Part shown: positions 1 to 8,436 of the stretch, in pieces | Position numbering within the stretch: position 1 is the first letter of the stretch | Layout: each line of letters starts with the position of its first letter | NCBI GenBank assembly: GCA_905203555.1 | Contig: CAJKWK010000067.1 | Span: 1 to 11,560 of the forward strand | Length of the DNA: 11,560 bases | Direction of reading: 5' to 3' | Origin: an uncultured Lachnospiraceae bacterium | GTDB lineage: Bacteria > Bacillota > Clostridia > Lachnospirales > Lachnospiraceae | The notes under the pieces: model-generated | The model's input: only the letters and a program-made list of their open reading frames with translations | The model's database searches: none | What the model was told of the DNA's origin: nothing | Program-made: the position numbers and the translations under genes

Positions 1-76
1 TTGGTGCTTTAGACAGACATATCCATTTTTCAATTACACTTTGCGGAAACTCAAGCAAAACACGGTGCCTGTATCT

Positions 77-517
77 CTATCTCTCTGTAATACAGATTTC
101 AATTCTGCAGTCTGATACCGGTTTTTCCTGTACTTCCAGACTATAATCTATTTCCACACAGAACTTGTGCTCACTTTCCGTCACATCAATGACTCTTGTA
201 TCCAACGCCACCGGCAGCACGCCGAACGGCGTCTGATAATTTGACTGATTTCGTTTTCCGGTTTCAAAAATCATCTGGGTATTCAGTACACCGCTTTTGC
301 GTATCTCCACATGACCGTCTTCAAACACTTTCACCTGATTCTTTGTAATTCTGCCGTCTTCTTCAATTTCTTCGTACAAAATATATTTTTTCCCATTTTT
401 TAAATAATAGTTTCCCGGAACAACCACCTCGATGGTTTCTGTTTCTTTATTTTCCGATACATCCGTACCCGCTTCCAAATGCAGGCCGGTAATATGCACC
501 AATACCTCTTTCGTCAT
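77..517 (-). CDS. DUF1934 family (YwiB-like) beta-barrel protein
   Basis: A 146-residue protein of unknown biochemical function. Length and sequence style match the DUF1934 family, whose Bacillus subtilis member is YwiB: short alternating beta strands predicted to form a small lipocalin-like barrel. Visible segments are an opening VLVHITGLH strand, a central KKYILYEE strand and a late QTPFGVLPVAL segment, which I recognise as typical of the family. There is no signal peptide or membrane segment, so it should be cytosolic. The ATG lies only 2 nt after the murI stop codon, and its ribosome site (GAGGA) sits inside the last murI codons, so the two genes are almost certainly co-transcribed and translationally coupled. 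In many Firmicutes this gene sits next to argS, but only 76 nt follow here and no new reading frame starts in them. Family assignment is fairly sure; function is unknown. Confidence 0.82.
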   Translation of the reverse strand: MTKEVLVHITGLHLEAGTDVSENKETETIEVVVPGNYYLKNGKKYILYEEIEEDGRITKNQVKVFEDGHVEIRKSGVLNTQMIFETGKRNQSNYQTPFGVLPVALDTRVIDVTESEHKFCVEIDYSLEVQEKPVSDCRIEICITER

Positions 518-519
518 TT

Positions 520-1341
520 TTAGTATTCCTCTATATTCACAACATTGGTTTCCGGTACGTCAAACGGCATGACTGTATTTGCAAACTTCCGAAACTTCTC
601 CGCCGCATCACTGACAAAAAATTCATATCTGCTGGCTGCTGTAACTGTACCGTCGTTCTCCATATCCATTTCTTTTAAAAGTTTCCGCAAATCCATAGCT
701 GTCTCATAAGCCGGATTGACAATCTGAATCTTTTCTCCCATATATGCGCGAATCTTCGAACGCAAAAGCGGATAATGTGTACACCCCAGAATCATAGCGT
801 CAATGTCTGTCTTCTTCATGGAATCCAGATAATAATCGATCACTTCCTGAGTCACATGATGTTCCTTGAAACCTTCTTCCACCAATGGAACAAATAATGG
901 ACATGCCTTTTCAATCACTTCAATTTCCGGATTCATTTCCTGAATTACTTTTGTATACATACCACTTTGCACCGTCGCTTCAGTGCCAACAACCCCAACC
1001 TTTCCATTTGTGGTTGCGTCTACTGCCGCCCTTGCTCCCGGAATGACCACACCCAAAATCGGTACATCAAATTCATCGCGCACTGCGTCCAATGCAAGCG
1101 CACTGGCAGTATTACACGCGATCACAATTGCCTTCACTTGCTTTGTCTTCAGAAAACGAATGATCTGCTCTGAAAAACGAATAATGGTATTTTTAGACTT
1201 GCTTCCATACGGAACCCGCGCCGTATCTCCGAAATATACGATATTCTCATCCGGCAGCTGTCGGATAATCTCCCGCACGACTGTTAGTCCACCGACTCCT
1301 GAATCAAACACTCCAATCGGTGCCGTCCTTTTATTTTCCAT
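520..1341 (-). CDS. murI: Glutamate racemase
   Basis: Cytosolic, cofactor-independent racemase that converts L-glutamate to D-glutamate for peptidoglycan stem peptides. At 273 residues it has the usual family length. The N-terminal half carries GVFDSGVGGLTV (about residues 10-21, with the Asp-Ser pair at 13-14), then YFGDTARVPYG (36-46) and ACNTASA with catalytic Cys76. The C-terminal half carries GCTHYPLL with the second catalytic Cys187 and His189. All key residues are present, so it should be active. The ATG start is preceded by AAAGGGA at a slightly long spacing and by an AAGG touching the start codon. The DUF1934 gene follows after 2 nt. A candidate promoter (1440-1468) and an inverted repeat (1409-1438) lie in the gap behind pfkA, so it may have its own transcription start as well as read-through from pfkA. 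Confidence 0.96.
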   Translation of the reverse strand: MENKRTAPIGVFDSGVGGLTVVREIIRQLPDENIVYFGDTARVPYGSKSKNTIIRFSEQIIRFLKTKQVKAIVIACNTASALALDAVRDEFDVPILGVVIPGARAAVDATTNGKVGVVGTEATVQSGMYTKVIQEMNPEIEVIEKACPLFVPLVEEGFKEHHVTQEVIDYYLDSMKKTDIDAMILGCTHYPLLRSKIRAYMGEKIQIVNPAYETAMDLRKLLKEMDMENDGTVTAASRYEFFVSDAAEKFRKFANTVMPFDVPETNVVNIEEY

Positions 1342-1408
1342 CCTTAATGTTCCCTTTCTTTCTCATCATTCACATCATTTTCAGAAGTGGGAATCTCCCT
1401 TATGCTGA

Positions 1409-1438
1409 TATAAGCGTCTGCAAAAACAGACGCTTATA
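1409..1438. repeat. Perfect 12-bp inverted repeat between pfkA and murI
   Basis: TATAAGCGTCTG and its exact reverse complement CAGACGCTTATA flank a 6-nt loop. It lies 35 nt behind the pfkA stop codon. A strong stem without a run of T after it in either direction is a poor match to a standard intrinsic terminator. The candidate murI promoter has its -10 box directly beside the repeat (1440-1445), so transcription would start around 1433, inside the repeat. It could be a weak pfkA terminator, an operator over the murI start site, or a stabilising hairpin at the 5' end of the murI mRNA. The repeat itself is certain; its role is inference. Confidence 0.8.
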
Positions 1439-1439
1439 C

Positions 1440-1468
1440 ATTATATCATACTTATTCACTATATACAA
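1440..1468 (-). promoter_or_regulatory. Candidate sigma-A promoter of murI-DUF1934
   Basis: On the minus strand a -35 box TTGTAT (1463-1468) and a perfect -10 box TATAAT (1440-1445) are separated by 17 nt, the optimal spacing. The promoter lies just behind the pfkA stop and predicts a start near 1433, giving a 5' leader of about 90 nt before the murI ATG. That leader opens within the inverted repeat at 1409-1438. AT-rich DNA gives chance matches, but a full TATAAT with ideal spacing is good support. Confidence 0.6.
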
Positions 1469-1473
1469 AATAA

Positions 1474-2493
1474 TTACAGTGCAAGAATCTTTGCAATCTC
1501 ATACTGATATGCTGAAATATTTTTCTTCATAGAAAGCGCTTCATTGATATCAAAATCAACAAACTCACCATGCTGATATCCTACTACGCGATTGGTCTTA
1601 CCTTCCATCAACAATTCCACTGCCATTGCACCCATCGTAGAAGCGTATACACGATCTTTACATGTAGGACTTCCTCCGCGCTGCATATGACCGATAATAG
1701 ACGCTCTTGTCTCGATTCCGGTTGCTTCCTCGATTCTCTTCGCCATATTCAGAGAATCACCGATTCCTTCTGCATTAATAATAATGTAGTTCTTTTTACC
1801 ACGTTTCTTATTCTCAAGAATATCCTTAATGAGTTCTTCCTCATCATAGTCACGCTCTTCCGGCATCAAAATACGCTCTGCACCGTTTGCAATACCACAC
1901 CACAATGCCAGATATCCGGCATCACGGCCCATAACCTCGATGATACTGCATCTTTCATGTGATGTTGATGTATCACGAATCTTATCAATTGCTTCCATTG
2001 CAGTATTTACTGCTGTATCAAATCCAATTGTATATTCTGTACATGCAATATCAAGGTCGATGGTTCCCGGAATTCCAATTGTCTTGACTCCCAGATTTGC
2101 CAGTTTCTGTGCTCCGGCAAAAGATCCATCTCCACCGATTACAACCAATCCATCGATTCCATATTTTTTACAGATTGCAGCTGCTTTCTGCTGACCTTCT
2201 TCTGTACGCATCGCCTGACAACGCGCTGTCTGGAGAATTGTTCCTCCGCGCTGAATAGTATCTGATACGTCACGTGCAGATAAGTCGATAATCTCTTCTT
2301 TCAAAAGTCCATGAAATCCTCTTCTGATCCCACGTACTTTCAATCCTTTTGAAAGCGCTGTTCTTACAACTGCGCGAATTGCAGCATTCATTCCCGGGGC
2401 ATCTCCACCACTTGTAAGTACACCAATGGTACGAATTCTGTCTTCAATCTCATCCAACATGATTTTTTTATTGTTCTCTTTTGCCTCTGCCAT
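1474..2493 (-). CDS. pfkA: ATP-dependent 6-phosphofructokinase
   Basis: Phosphorylates fructose 6-phosphate to fructose 1,6-bisphosphate, the committing step of glycolysis. At 339 residues it is about 20 longer than the classic bacterial enzyme (about 320), because of a charged N-terminal extension before GVLTSGGDAPGMNAA (24-38). Further family motifs are GGTILQTARC (83-92), GGDGS (120-124; Gly rather than Asp at the fourth position indicates ATP rather than pyrophosphate use), PGTIDLDI (142-149, with the catalytic Asp146), the TSHERCSIIEVMGRDAG block and the C-terminal HMQRGGSP substrate loop. The usual PGTIDND motif has Leu147 in place of Asn. I recall this variant from other Lachnospiraceae, so it is probably lineage-typical rather than a defect. 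The ATG has a good ribosome site (AAAGGCGG, 7 nt away). The gene lies 106 nt behind dnaE with its own candidate promoter. Confidence 0.95.
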   Translation of the reverse strand: MAEAKENNKKIMLDEIEDRIRTIGVLTSGGDAPGMNAAIRAVVRTALSKGLKVRGIRRGFHGLLKEEIIDLSARDVSDTIQRGGTILQTARCQAMRTEEGQQKAAAICKKYGIDGLVVIGGDGSFAGAQKLANLGVKTIGIPGTIDLDIACTEYTIGFDTAVNTAMEAIDKIRDTSTSHERCSIIEVMGRDAGYLALWCGIANGAERILMPEERDYDEEELIKDILENKKRGKKNYIIINAEGIGDSLNMAKRIEEATGIETRASIIGHMQRGGSPTCKDRVYASTMGAMAVELLMEGKTNRVVGYQHGEFVDFDINEALSMKKNISAYQYEIAKILAL

Positions 2494-2587
2494 GTTGCTA
2501 CCGCCTTTCCTAAATATTCCCTTTAGTTTCTTTCTGATATCATTAAATCAGTTTATTGGTATGTCTTTTTTTTAACACTCTGGGTTT

Positions 2588-2616
2588 ATTCTATAACATT
2601 TATATTCTGTTTTCAA
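2588..2616 (-). promoter_or_regulatory. Candidate sigma-A promoter of pfkA
   Basis: The minus strand reads TTGAAA (-35, 2611-2616), 17 nt, then TAGAAT (-10, 2588-2593). The -35 box lies inside the last codons of dnaE. The predicted start near 2581 gives a leader of roughly 88 nt before the pfkA ATG, containing an A8 run but no hairpin or riboswitch that I recognise. No intrinsic terminator separates dnaE from pfkA, so read-through from dnaE is also likely. Confidence 0.5.
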
Positions 2617-5600
2617 TAGTCTTTTCTACCACTTTTACCCGTTTTTCACCAAAATGATTCATCAACCTGCTTAAAACCTGTGTATTAATCTGGATATTTT
2701 TATTTCTCGGCAGCCTCTTCACCGCCCGTTCGGCCTGACAATAGATCACAACTTCGTCATCCCCTTCGGAGTCCGCCAGATATCCATATACAATCTGTTC
2801 GTTCTCCAAATATGACGCCTTATCCGGAAACTGAATCCATAGTTCCTTCTTTGTCTGCTCAAAAGGAATCACCTTTTCACAGATCAGCTTGCCTGCTTTT
2901 TCATCTTCTTCTGATACGCGACCTCTGACAAAGATTTTCTGATCAATTTCAAGATACTCTCGATTCTTCTCATAATCACGAGGAAATACGACAACTTCCA
3001 CTGTACCGAACAAATCTTCTACTGTAATAAATGCCATCATCTGATTGGTCTTCGTAGCTTTGATCGTCCGGTCGGTAATCATTCCGCCAATGATTTCTTT
3101 TGCACCATCATGTACCTTTGTCCGTCCGGTTTCCTCATTCGGCTGGAAATCTGCTGTCGTCGCAGAAATATTTTTTCTCCACTTTTCCTCATACTCTTCC
3201 AGAGGATGTCCGCTGATGTAGATTCCAAGCACTTCTTTCTCAAATGCCAGTTTGTTCTCTTTTGCATATTCCCCTACATTTGGCAGTTTTATTTCAAATT
3301 CACTCTTTTGTTCATCATCCACCAGGTCAAACAAGGTCATTTGACCGGTCATAGCATACTTCTTCTCCTGATTTACATGCTCCACTATCTGAAGATAAAT
3401 TGCCATAAACTGTTTTCTCGTACCACCCAGACAATCCAGCGCCCCGGATTTGATGAAGTTTTCAATAGCACGTTTGTTCATTACCTCTTTTACAGACATT
3501 CTGGTAATAAAATCTTCCAGATTCTTAAATGGACCAAATTCCGTTCTGTCTGCTACAATCGCTTCAATCACCGGCCGTCCGATACTTTTAATCGCCGCCA
3601 GACCATACCGGATATTGCCCCCATCCACTGAAAAATCTGCCACTCCACGATTGATGTCCGGAGGAAGGATTTGAATATTCATCTGCCTGCAGGCATAAAT
3701 ATACTCTGCAACTTTCGGTGGATTTTCAATAACCGATGTCATCAGCGCCGCCATGAACTCCACCGGATAATAATATTTTAAAAATGCAGTCTGGTATGCC
3801 ACAACGGCGTATGCCGCTGCATGTGATTTATTAAATGCATACTTTGCAAAATCAATCATTTCATCATAAATCTTATTCGCCGTTGCCTCACTGATGCCAT
3901 TATTCACGCATCCGGGAACTCCGTTTTCCGCATCTCCATATACAAAAATCTGACGTTCCTTCTGCATCACATCTGCTTTTTTCTTAGACATGGCACGCCG
4001 CAGAAGATCACTTCTGCCTAGCGTATATCCTGCAAGATCCCGCACGATCTGCATTACCTGTTCCTGATAGACAATACACCCATAGGTAGGCGCCAAAATC
4101 GGTTCCAGCTGTGGGCAATCATACGTAATAGAGCTCGAATCATTCTTTCCTTTGATATACTGCGGAATAAAATCCATCGGTCCCGGACGATATAGGGAAA
4201 TCCCCGCTATAATGTCTTCCAGACTATGAGGTTTCAGTTCTTTCATAAAGCTCTTCATCCCTGCACTTTCAATCTGAAAAATTCCGTCGGTCTTTCCGGT
4301 CCCGATATAATCCAATACCGCTTTATCATCATAATCGATTGTCTCTATATCAAAATCAGGAGTCCGCTTTTTCGCCATCTCCACTGCATTCTGAATCACG
4401 GTCAATGTACGAAGTCCCAGAAAGTCCATCTTCAGCAAGCCCAATTCTTCCAGTGTCGTCATTGTAAACTGTGTTGTAATGGAACCATCAGATGCACGAG
4501 ACAACGGTACATACTCATCCACCGACTTCTGACTGATCACCACACCGGCCGCATGCATCGAACTGTGTCGCGGCAGTCCTTCCAGACGTTTTGACATATC
4601 AATCAGATATTTCACCTGCTCGTCACTTTCATATGTCTTCCGCAGTTCCGGATTCATTTTCAAAGCCTTATCAATCGTAATATTTAACTCCTGCGGTATC
4701 ATCTTAGCAATCGAATCCACAAATGCATACGGCAGATCCATTACACGGCCCACATCCCGGATTACCCCTCTTGCCGCCAGTGTACCGAAAGTCACGATCT
4801 GAACCACTCGATCCTTTCCATATTTTCGCACAACATAATCAATCACTTCCTGACGCCGCTCATAACAAAAATCCACGTCAATATCCGGCATGGTTACACG
4901 CTCCGGATTCAGAAAACGCTCAAACAGCAATTGATACCGGATCGGATCGATATTCGTAATCTCCAAACAATACGATACGATACTTCCCGCTGCTGAACCA
5001 CGCCCCGGCCCAACTGCAATCCCATGGGTCTTGGCATAGTTAATAAAATCCCAAACGATCAGAAAATAATCCACATATCCCATATTATGGATCGTATTCA
5101 ACTCGTATGTCAGCCGGTCTTTTAATTCCTGCCCCGGCTCTCCATATCGTTTTCTGAGTCCCTCGAAACATAATTTATTCAGATACTCCCAGGAAGTCAT
5201 CCCATCCGGCACTTCGTACTTCGGCAGTTTCGTTACACCAAATTCAATCTCTACATTACAGCGGTCTGCAATCCTCTGTGTATTATCCAATGCCTGCAGG
5301 GCATACGGAAACAGACGCGCCATCTCTTCCGGAGACTTTACATAATACTGTCCGCCTTCATAACGCATCCGGTTTTCATCTGATAACTTCTTGCCGGTCT
5401 GAATACAGAGCAGGATATCATGCGGTTTCGCATCTTCTGCATAGGTATAATGCACATCATTGGTTACTACAAGATCAATTCCAAGCTCTTCCGACATCTG
5501 CAGCAGACGCTGGTTTACCAATGCCTGTTCCGGAATCCCATGATCCTGGAGCTCTAAGAAATAATTCTCTTCACCAAAAATATCCCGGTATTCCAAAGCT

Positions 5601-6073
5601 GCCTTTTTCGCCTCTTCATACAAGCCCTTAGTCAGATATCGCTGAACCTCTCCTGCCAGACAGGCACTCAGCGCAATAATCCCCTCGCTGTATTCCCGAA
5701 GGACCTGCTTATCCACACGAGGTTTGTAATAATACCCTTCTACAAATCCCTTTGACACAATCTTCATGAGATTGGCATATCCGGTATTATTTTCCGCAAG
5801 CAGAACCAGATGATAATATCGGTCCTCACCGCCGCTGATCTCCCGGTCAAATCGGGAATTGGGTGCGACATATACCTCGCACCCAAGAATCGGCTTTATT
5901 CCGGCTGCACGAGCCGCACGATAGAAATCAATGACGCCATACATCACACCATGATCCGTAATGGCTGCACTGTTCATTCCCAGTTCTTTTACCCGTTCTA
6001 CATATTCTTTTATTTTATTAGATCCATCCAGAAGACTGTATTCTGTATGGACATGTAAATGCGCAAAATTCAT
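2600..6073 (-). CDS. dnaE: DNA polymerase III subunit alpha
   Basis: C-family replicative DNA polymerase, 1157 residues, the usual length for the DnaE class that accompanies PolC in Firmicutes. Domain order: an N-terminal PHP domain opening with HLHVHTEYS (5-13) and continuing through ITDHG (38-42), GCEVYV (64-69) and TNDVHY (204-209), with its metal-ligand pattern apparently kept; the polymerase core with GPGRGSAAGS (355-364), catalytic Asp399 and Asp401 in PDIDVDF, and the third Asp550 in KMDFLGL; then fingers and helix-hairpin-helix regions; and an OB-fold nucleic-acid-binding domain near residues 980-1040 (IIGGMITD...FITVEDLFGTVEVVVFP). The ATG follows GAGG by 6 nt. A candidate promoter lies upstream (6125-6152). 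The gene is intact and has nothing to do functionally with the kinase remnant upstream. Confidence 0.97.
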   Translation of the reverse strand: MNFAHLHVHTEYSLLDGSNKIKEYVERVKELGMNSAAITDHGVMYGVIDFYRAARAAGIKPILGCEVYVAPNSRFDREISGGEDRYYHLVLLAENNTGYANLMKIVSKGFVEGYYYKPRVDKQVLREYSEGIIALSACLAGEVQRYLTKGLYEEAKKAALEYRDIFGEENYFLELQDHGIPEQALVNQRLLQMSEELGIDLVVTNDVHYTYAEDAKPHDILLCIQTGKKLSDENRMRYEGGQYYVKSPEEMARLFPYALQALDNTQRIADRCNVEIEFGVTKLPKYEVPDGMTSWEYLNKLCFEGLRKRYGEPGQELKDRLTYELNTIHNMGYVDYFLIVWDFINYAKTHGIAVGPGRGSAAGSIVSYCLEITNIDPIRYQLLFERFLNPERVTMPDIDVDFCYERRQEVIDYVVRKYGKDRVVQIVTFGTLAARGVIRDVGRVMDLPYAFVDSIAKMIPQELNITIDKALKMNPELRKTYESDEQVKYLIDMSKRLEGLPRHSSMHAAGVVISQKSVDEYVPLSRASDGSITTQFTMTTLEELGLLKMDFLGLRTLTVIQNAVEMAKKRTPDFDIETIDYDDKAVLDYIGTGKTDGIFQIESAGMKSFMKELKPHSLEDIIAGISLYRPGPMDFIPQYIKGKNDSSSITYDCPQLEPILAPTYGCIVYQEQVMQIVRDLAGYTLGRSDLLRRAMSKKKADVMQKERQIFVYGDAENGVPGCVNNGISEATANKIYDEMIDFAKYAFNKSHAAAYAVVAYQTAFLKYYYPVEFMAALMTSVIENPPKVAEYIYACRQMNIQILPPDINRGVADFSVDGGNIRYGLAAIKSIGRPVIEAIVADRTEFGPFKNLEDFITRMSVKEVMNKRAIENFIKSGALDCLGGTRKQFMAIYLQIVEHVNQEKKYAMTGQMTLFDLVDDEQKSEFEIKLPNVGEYAKENKLAFEKEVLGIYISGHPLEEYEEKWRKNISATTADFQPNEETGRTKVHDGAKEIIGGMITDRTIKATKTNQMMAFITVEDLFGTVEVVVFPRDYEKNREYLEIDQKIFVRGRVSEEDEKAGKLICEKVIPFEQTKKELWIQFPDKASYLENEQIVYGYLADSEGDDEVVIYCQAERAVKRLPRNKNIQINTQVLSRLMNHFGEKRVKVVEKTIENRI

Positions 6074-6124
6074 CTTTTACCTCATTTTCCGTTTCTATGG
6101 TTGTCAAAACTATCAGTTGTTTTT

Positions 6125-6152
6125 ATTCTACCATATCCCTTCTGAGTGTAAA
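6125..6152 (-). promoter_or_regulatory. Candidate sigma-A promoter of dnaE
   Basis: On the minus strand TTTACA (-35, 6147-6152) is followed after 16 nt by TAGAAT (-10, 6125-6130), giving a start near 6118 and a leader of about 45 nt. It sits directly after the stop of the FGGY kinase remnant (6167). I see no intrinsic terminator between the two, so transcripts of the upstream operon could run into dnaE. Confidence 0.55.
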
Positions 6153-6166
6153 AGTCTTTTCCCAAC

Positions 6167-7003
6167 TCAAATCTCTCCGATTTTGGCATAAATTTCTGAC
6201 AGTCTCGGATAAATCTGCAAATATATTTCTTCATATAATTTCCGATAAATCCGATGCTGCTTTTTATCCGGCTGAAAGACTTCTTTTTTAAATACCATAT
6301 GAGAGAGCGCTTCTTTATAATTTTTATAAACACCCAGCGCTACAAAAGCCGGTATTGCGCTCCCGATTCCCGACACTTCATAGGTCTGTGTTCTGACCAC
6401 GGGAATCCCAAACATATCCGCTGTAATCTGGCAGATTTCACTGCTCTGCGCACCTCCGCCGCCTACCCGGATTTCTTCAAACCGAAAACCTCCACGCTTT
6501 TCCATATGCCGCATTCCATCCATCAGCGCAAAATTAATTCCTTCTATAATTGCACGATATAAATGAATTCTAGTATGCATATCAGAAAGTCCGATCACTG
6601 CACCTTTCGCTTCCGGCATTGTCAGGTTCGGCGTAAAATACGGCTGCAGCACCAGCCCGCCACATCCTGCCGGCACTTCTTTTAAACGCTGATTCAAGAT
6701 CTCTTCCGGCTGCACCTTCTTCTCTATCGCCTCGGCAACTTCTTTCTGTGCAAATTCTTTTTTAAACCAGGAGATCAGCCAATACCCCCGGAAAATTTCC
6801 ACCTCCGGTGTATAGTGCCCCGGAAGGATCGAATCATACGGCGGAATAAAATTCTCCGGTTCCAGATAATGATCTGTCGTAAATGTAATTGTAGCAGTTG
6901 TACCGAAACTGATTGCCGCCCTTTTTTTATTGACGCAGCCAAGTCCCAACACTTCACACGCCTTATCCGTTCCTGTTGCAATCAATTTCAAATCCACATC
7001 CAT
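6167..7003 (-). pseudogene. FGGY-family carbohydrate kinase, C-terminal half only
   Basis: The 278-residue frame matches only the C-terminal half of FGGY sugar/polyol kinases (glycerol kinase, xylulokinase, YgcE types), which are normally about 490-520 residues. It begins at ATGTDKACEVLG, the position of the catalytic-base loop (Asp13), then has ISFGTTATI (phosphate contact, 31-39), GYWLISWF, GGGGAQSSE (181-189, adenine/ATP-binding loop) and SGIGSAIPA (211-219). The whole N-terminal sugar-binding FGGY_N domain, about 240 residues, is absent, and no matching sequence lies upstream. A strong ribosome site (AAAGGAGG) survives only 2 nt from the ATG. The best-spaced start from it is a GTG at 6997 in this frame, or an ATG at 6999 in another frame that stops after three codons. 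This looks like an internal deletion joining the original start region to mid-gene. It probably has no kinase activity. Substrate unknown, glycerol or polyol by context. Confidence 0.82.
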
Positions 7004-8436
7004 CCCCTCCTTTGCAAATCATGTTCACTCTTTTTTCTCTTTTTCCTACTTATAATCACGCACTGATTCATCCAATGGATATTTTTTTCTTCTTCCAGAT
7101 CCAATCCCAACGTTCCGCCCGGATTCATCAAATAGTCTTTATCAAAGTAATCTTTCAGCACCTTAAATACACCATATTCTGTCTGTCCCAAGCTGCCCTC
7201 CAGCCATGGAGCAAACATTTTTCCGATTCCATGATGATGACTGATCGCAGCTCCTGATTTCTGGATCGCATCTAATATGGTCGTATGATAAGCCCTAAAA
7301 TTATCCGCTCCACTCATTTTCGTGATAAAGATAAAATACAAATTCGCCCCCTGGGGATAACAATGAGACATGTGCGTTGTCACAATCGTATTCGGCAGAG
7401 CATGACAAACCTTTCGTACTTCCTTATGTACTTTTGCCATATTCGACCAGTTGACCGTACATTCCAATGTATCTGTAACTACCCCGAAATCCATCAATGT
7501 ATCTCTTAAATACGGATCATTAAATCTGCCCTTCTCCCAACTCTTCGTTACATAAGAAGTCAGGCTCATTCCCCGGTATTTATGCGCAATCCGCTTAATG
7601 TTCGCTGCTACATTTTTGGAATAACCTTTTCCTCCATCTGTAAATCCAAGGAATAAACATCTTTCCATATCCTTAAAACCACGAAGTTCCAACAGATTCC
7701 AAAGCGGAGTATCGTCCACATTATACAGTCTAAGCATCAAATTAGTTTCTTCCGGATCCGAAAGTCTGAAAACTGATGAGAACCCAGCCTCACACTGCAT
7801 CATTTCTCTTGCTGCCGCCATAGCGGTTTGCCAATCCGTAAAAATATAAGAAAAACGTTTCCGATTTTCCGGCATATAACGGAATACTTTCAATGTCACT
7901 TCTGTAAGCACACCAAATGTTCCTTCACTGCCCATCATGATCTGGTTCAAGTTCGGTCCCGTTGCTTCCCGCGGATAATGACTCGTCTGGACATTTCCAA
8001 TCGGTGTTGCATATTTCTGAGACAATACAATGTCCGTAATACATCCATAATACGTACTGTTTTGTCCCGCGCCTCTTGTCACAACCCAGCCGCCAACACT
8101 GCTATATTCAAATGACTGTGGAAAATGACCACATGTATACGCTCTTTTTGCTCCAAACAACTGTGGTGCATGATTCAGAGCCTTCTCTAATTTTGGTCCT
8201 GACATTCCTGCCTGAACAGTAATAGTCTGATCGGTTTCATTAAAAGAAATGATATGATTAAAACGTGGTCTCATATCAAGTGAAATACCGCCTTTGGTCG
8301 GTTCCACACCCATAGTCACACTGCTTCCGCCGCCATAAACATAAAGAGGAATCTTCTCCTTTGTGCAGTAAGCAACAATTTCCTCTACTTCCTTTGTTTT
8401 CGCTGGATATACAACAGCATCCGGAAGACTGTCCAC
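6988..8436 (-). pseudogene. AGPS/YgcU-like FAD-binding oxidase, N-terminally truncated and frameshifted at the C-terminus
   Basis: This 482-residue frame is a flavoprotein of the vanillyl-alcohol-oxidase/PCMH superfamily, closest in style to alkyldihydroxyacetonephosphate synthase and E. coli YgcU. The FAD-binding domain runs from LPDAVVYP (4-11) through YGGGSSVTMG (34-43), GHFPQSFEYSSVGGWV (103-118), RGAGQNSTYYG (121-131) and MGSEGTFGVLTEV (168-180). The C-terminal domain carries the family's SHHHGIGK motif (399-406) and ends with DYLMNPGGTLGLDL. Relatives have roughly 50-100 more residues before LPDAVVYP. Here the frame is stopped by a TGA eight codons upstream of the GTG, and the GTG has no ribosome site. 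At T7 (7082-7088; A7 on the coding strand) the frame seems shifted: one more A would give the tail KKYPLDESVRDYK and a TAG at 7046-7048, ahead of the kinase ribosome site. Core domains are intact, so some activity cannot be excluded, but I judge it a decaying gene. Confidence 0.8.

Noticed and set aside
1..76. A possible start of the next operon gene (argS is often beside DUF1934)
   Set aside because: The minus-strand ATG and GTG codons in this stretch run into stops within a few codons, so no gene start can be supported inside the window.
1391..1405. A short GGGA-N3-TCCC symmetry upstream of murI
   Set aside because: Only 4 bp on each side, easily due to chance, and not placed sensibly relative to the predicted promoter.
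3110..3631. A 173-codon plus-strand frame inside dnaE
   Set aside because: It lies antisense to conserved DnaE sequence and has no start signals or family motif. Long antisense frames are expected opposite a long conserved gene.
6082..6333. An 83-codon minus-strand frame overlapping the end of the kinase and the dnaE leader
   Set aside because: It is a shadow of the kinase C-terminus in another frame, with basic low-complexity composition and no ribosome site.
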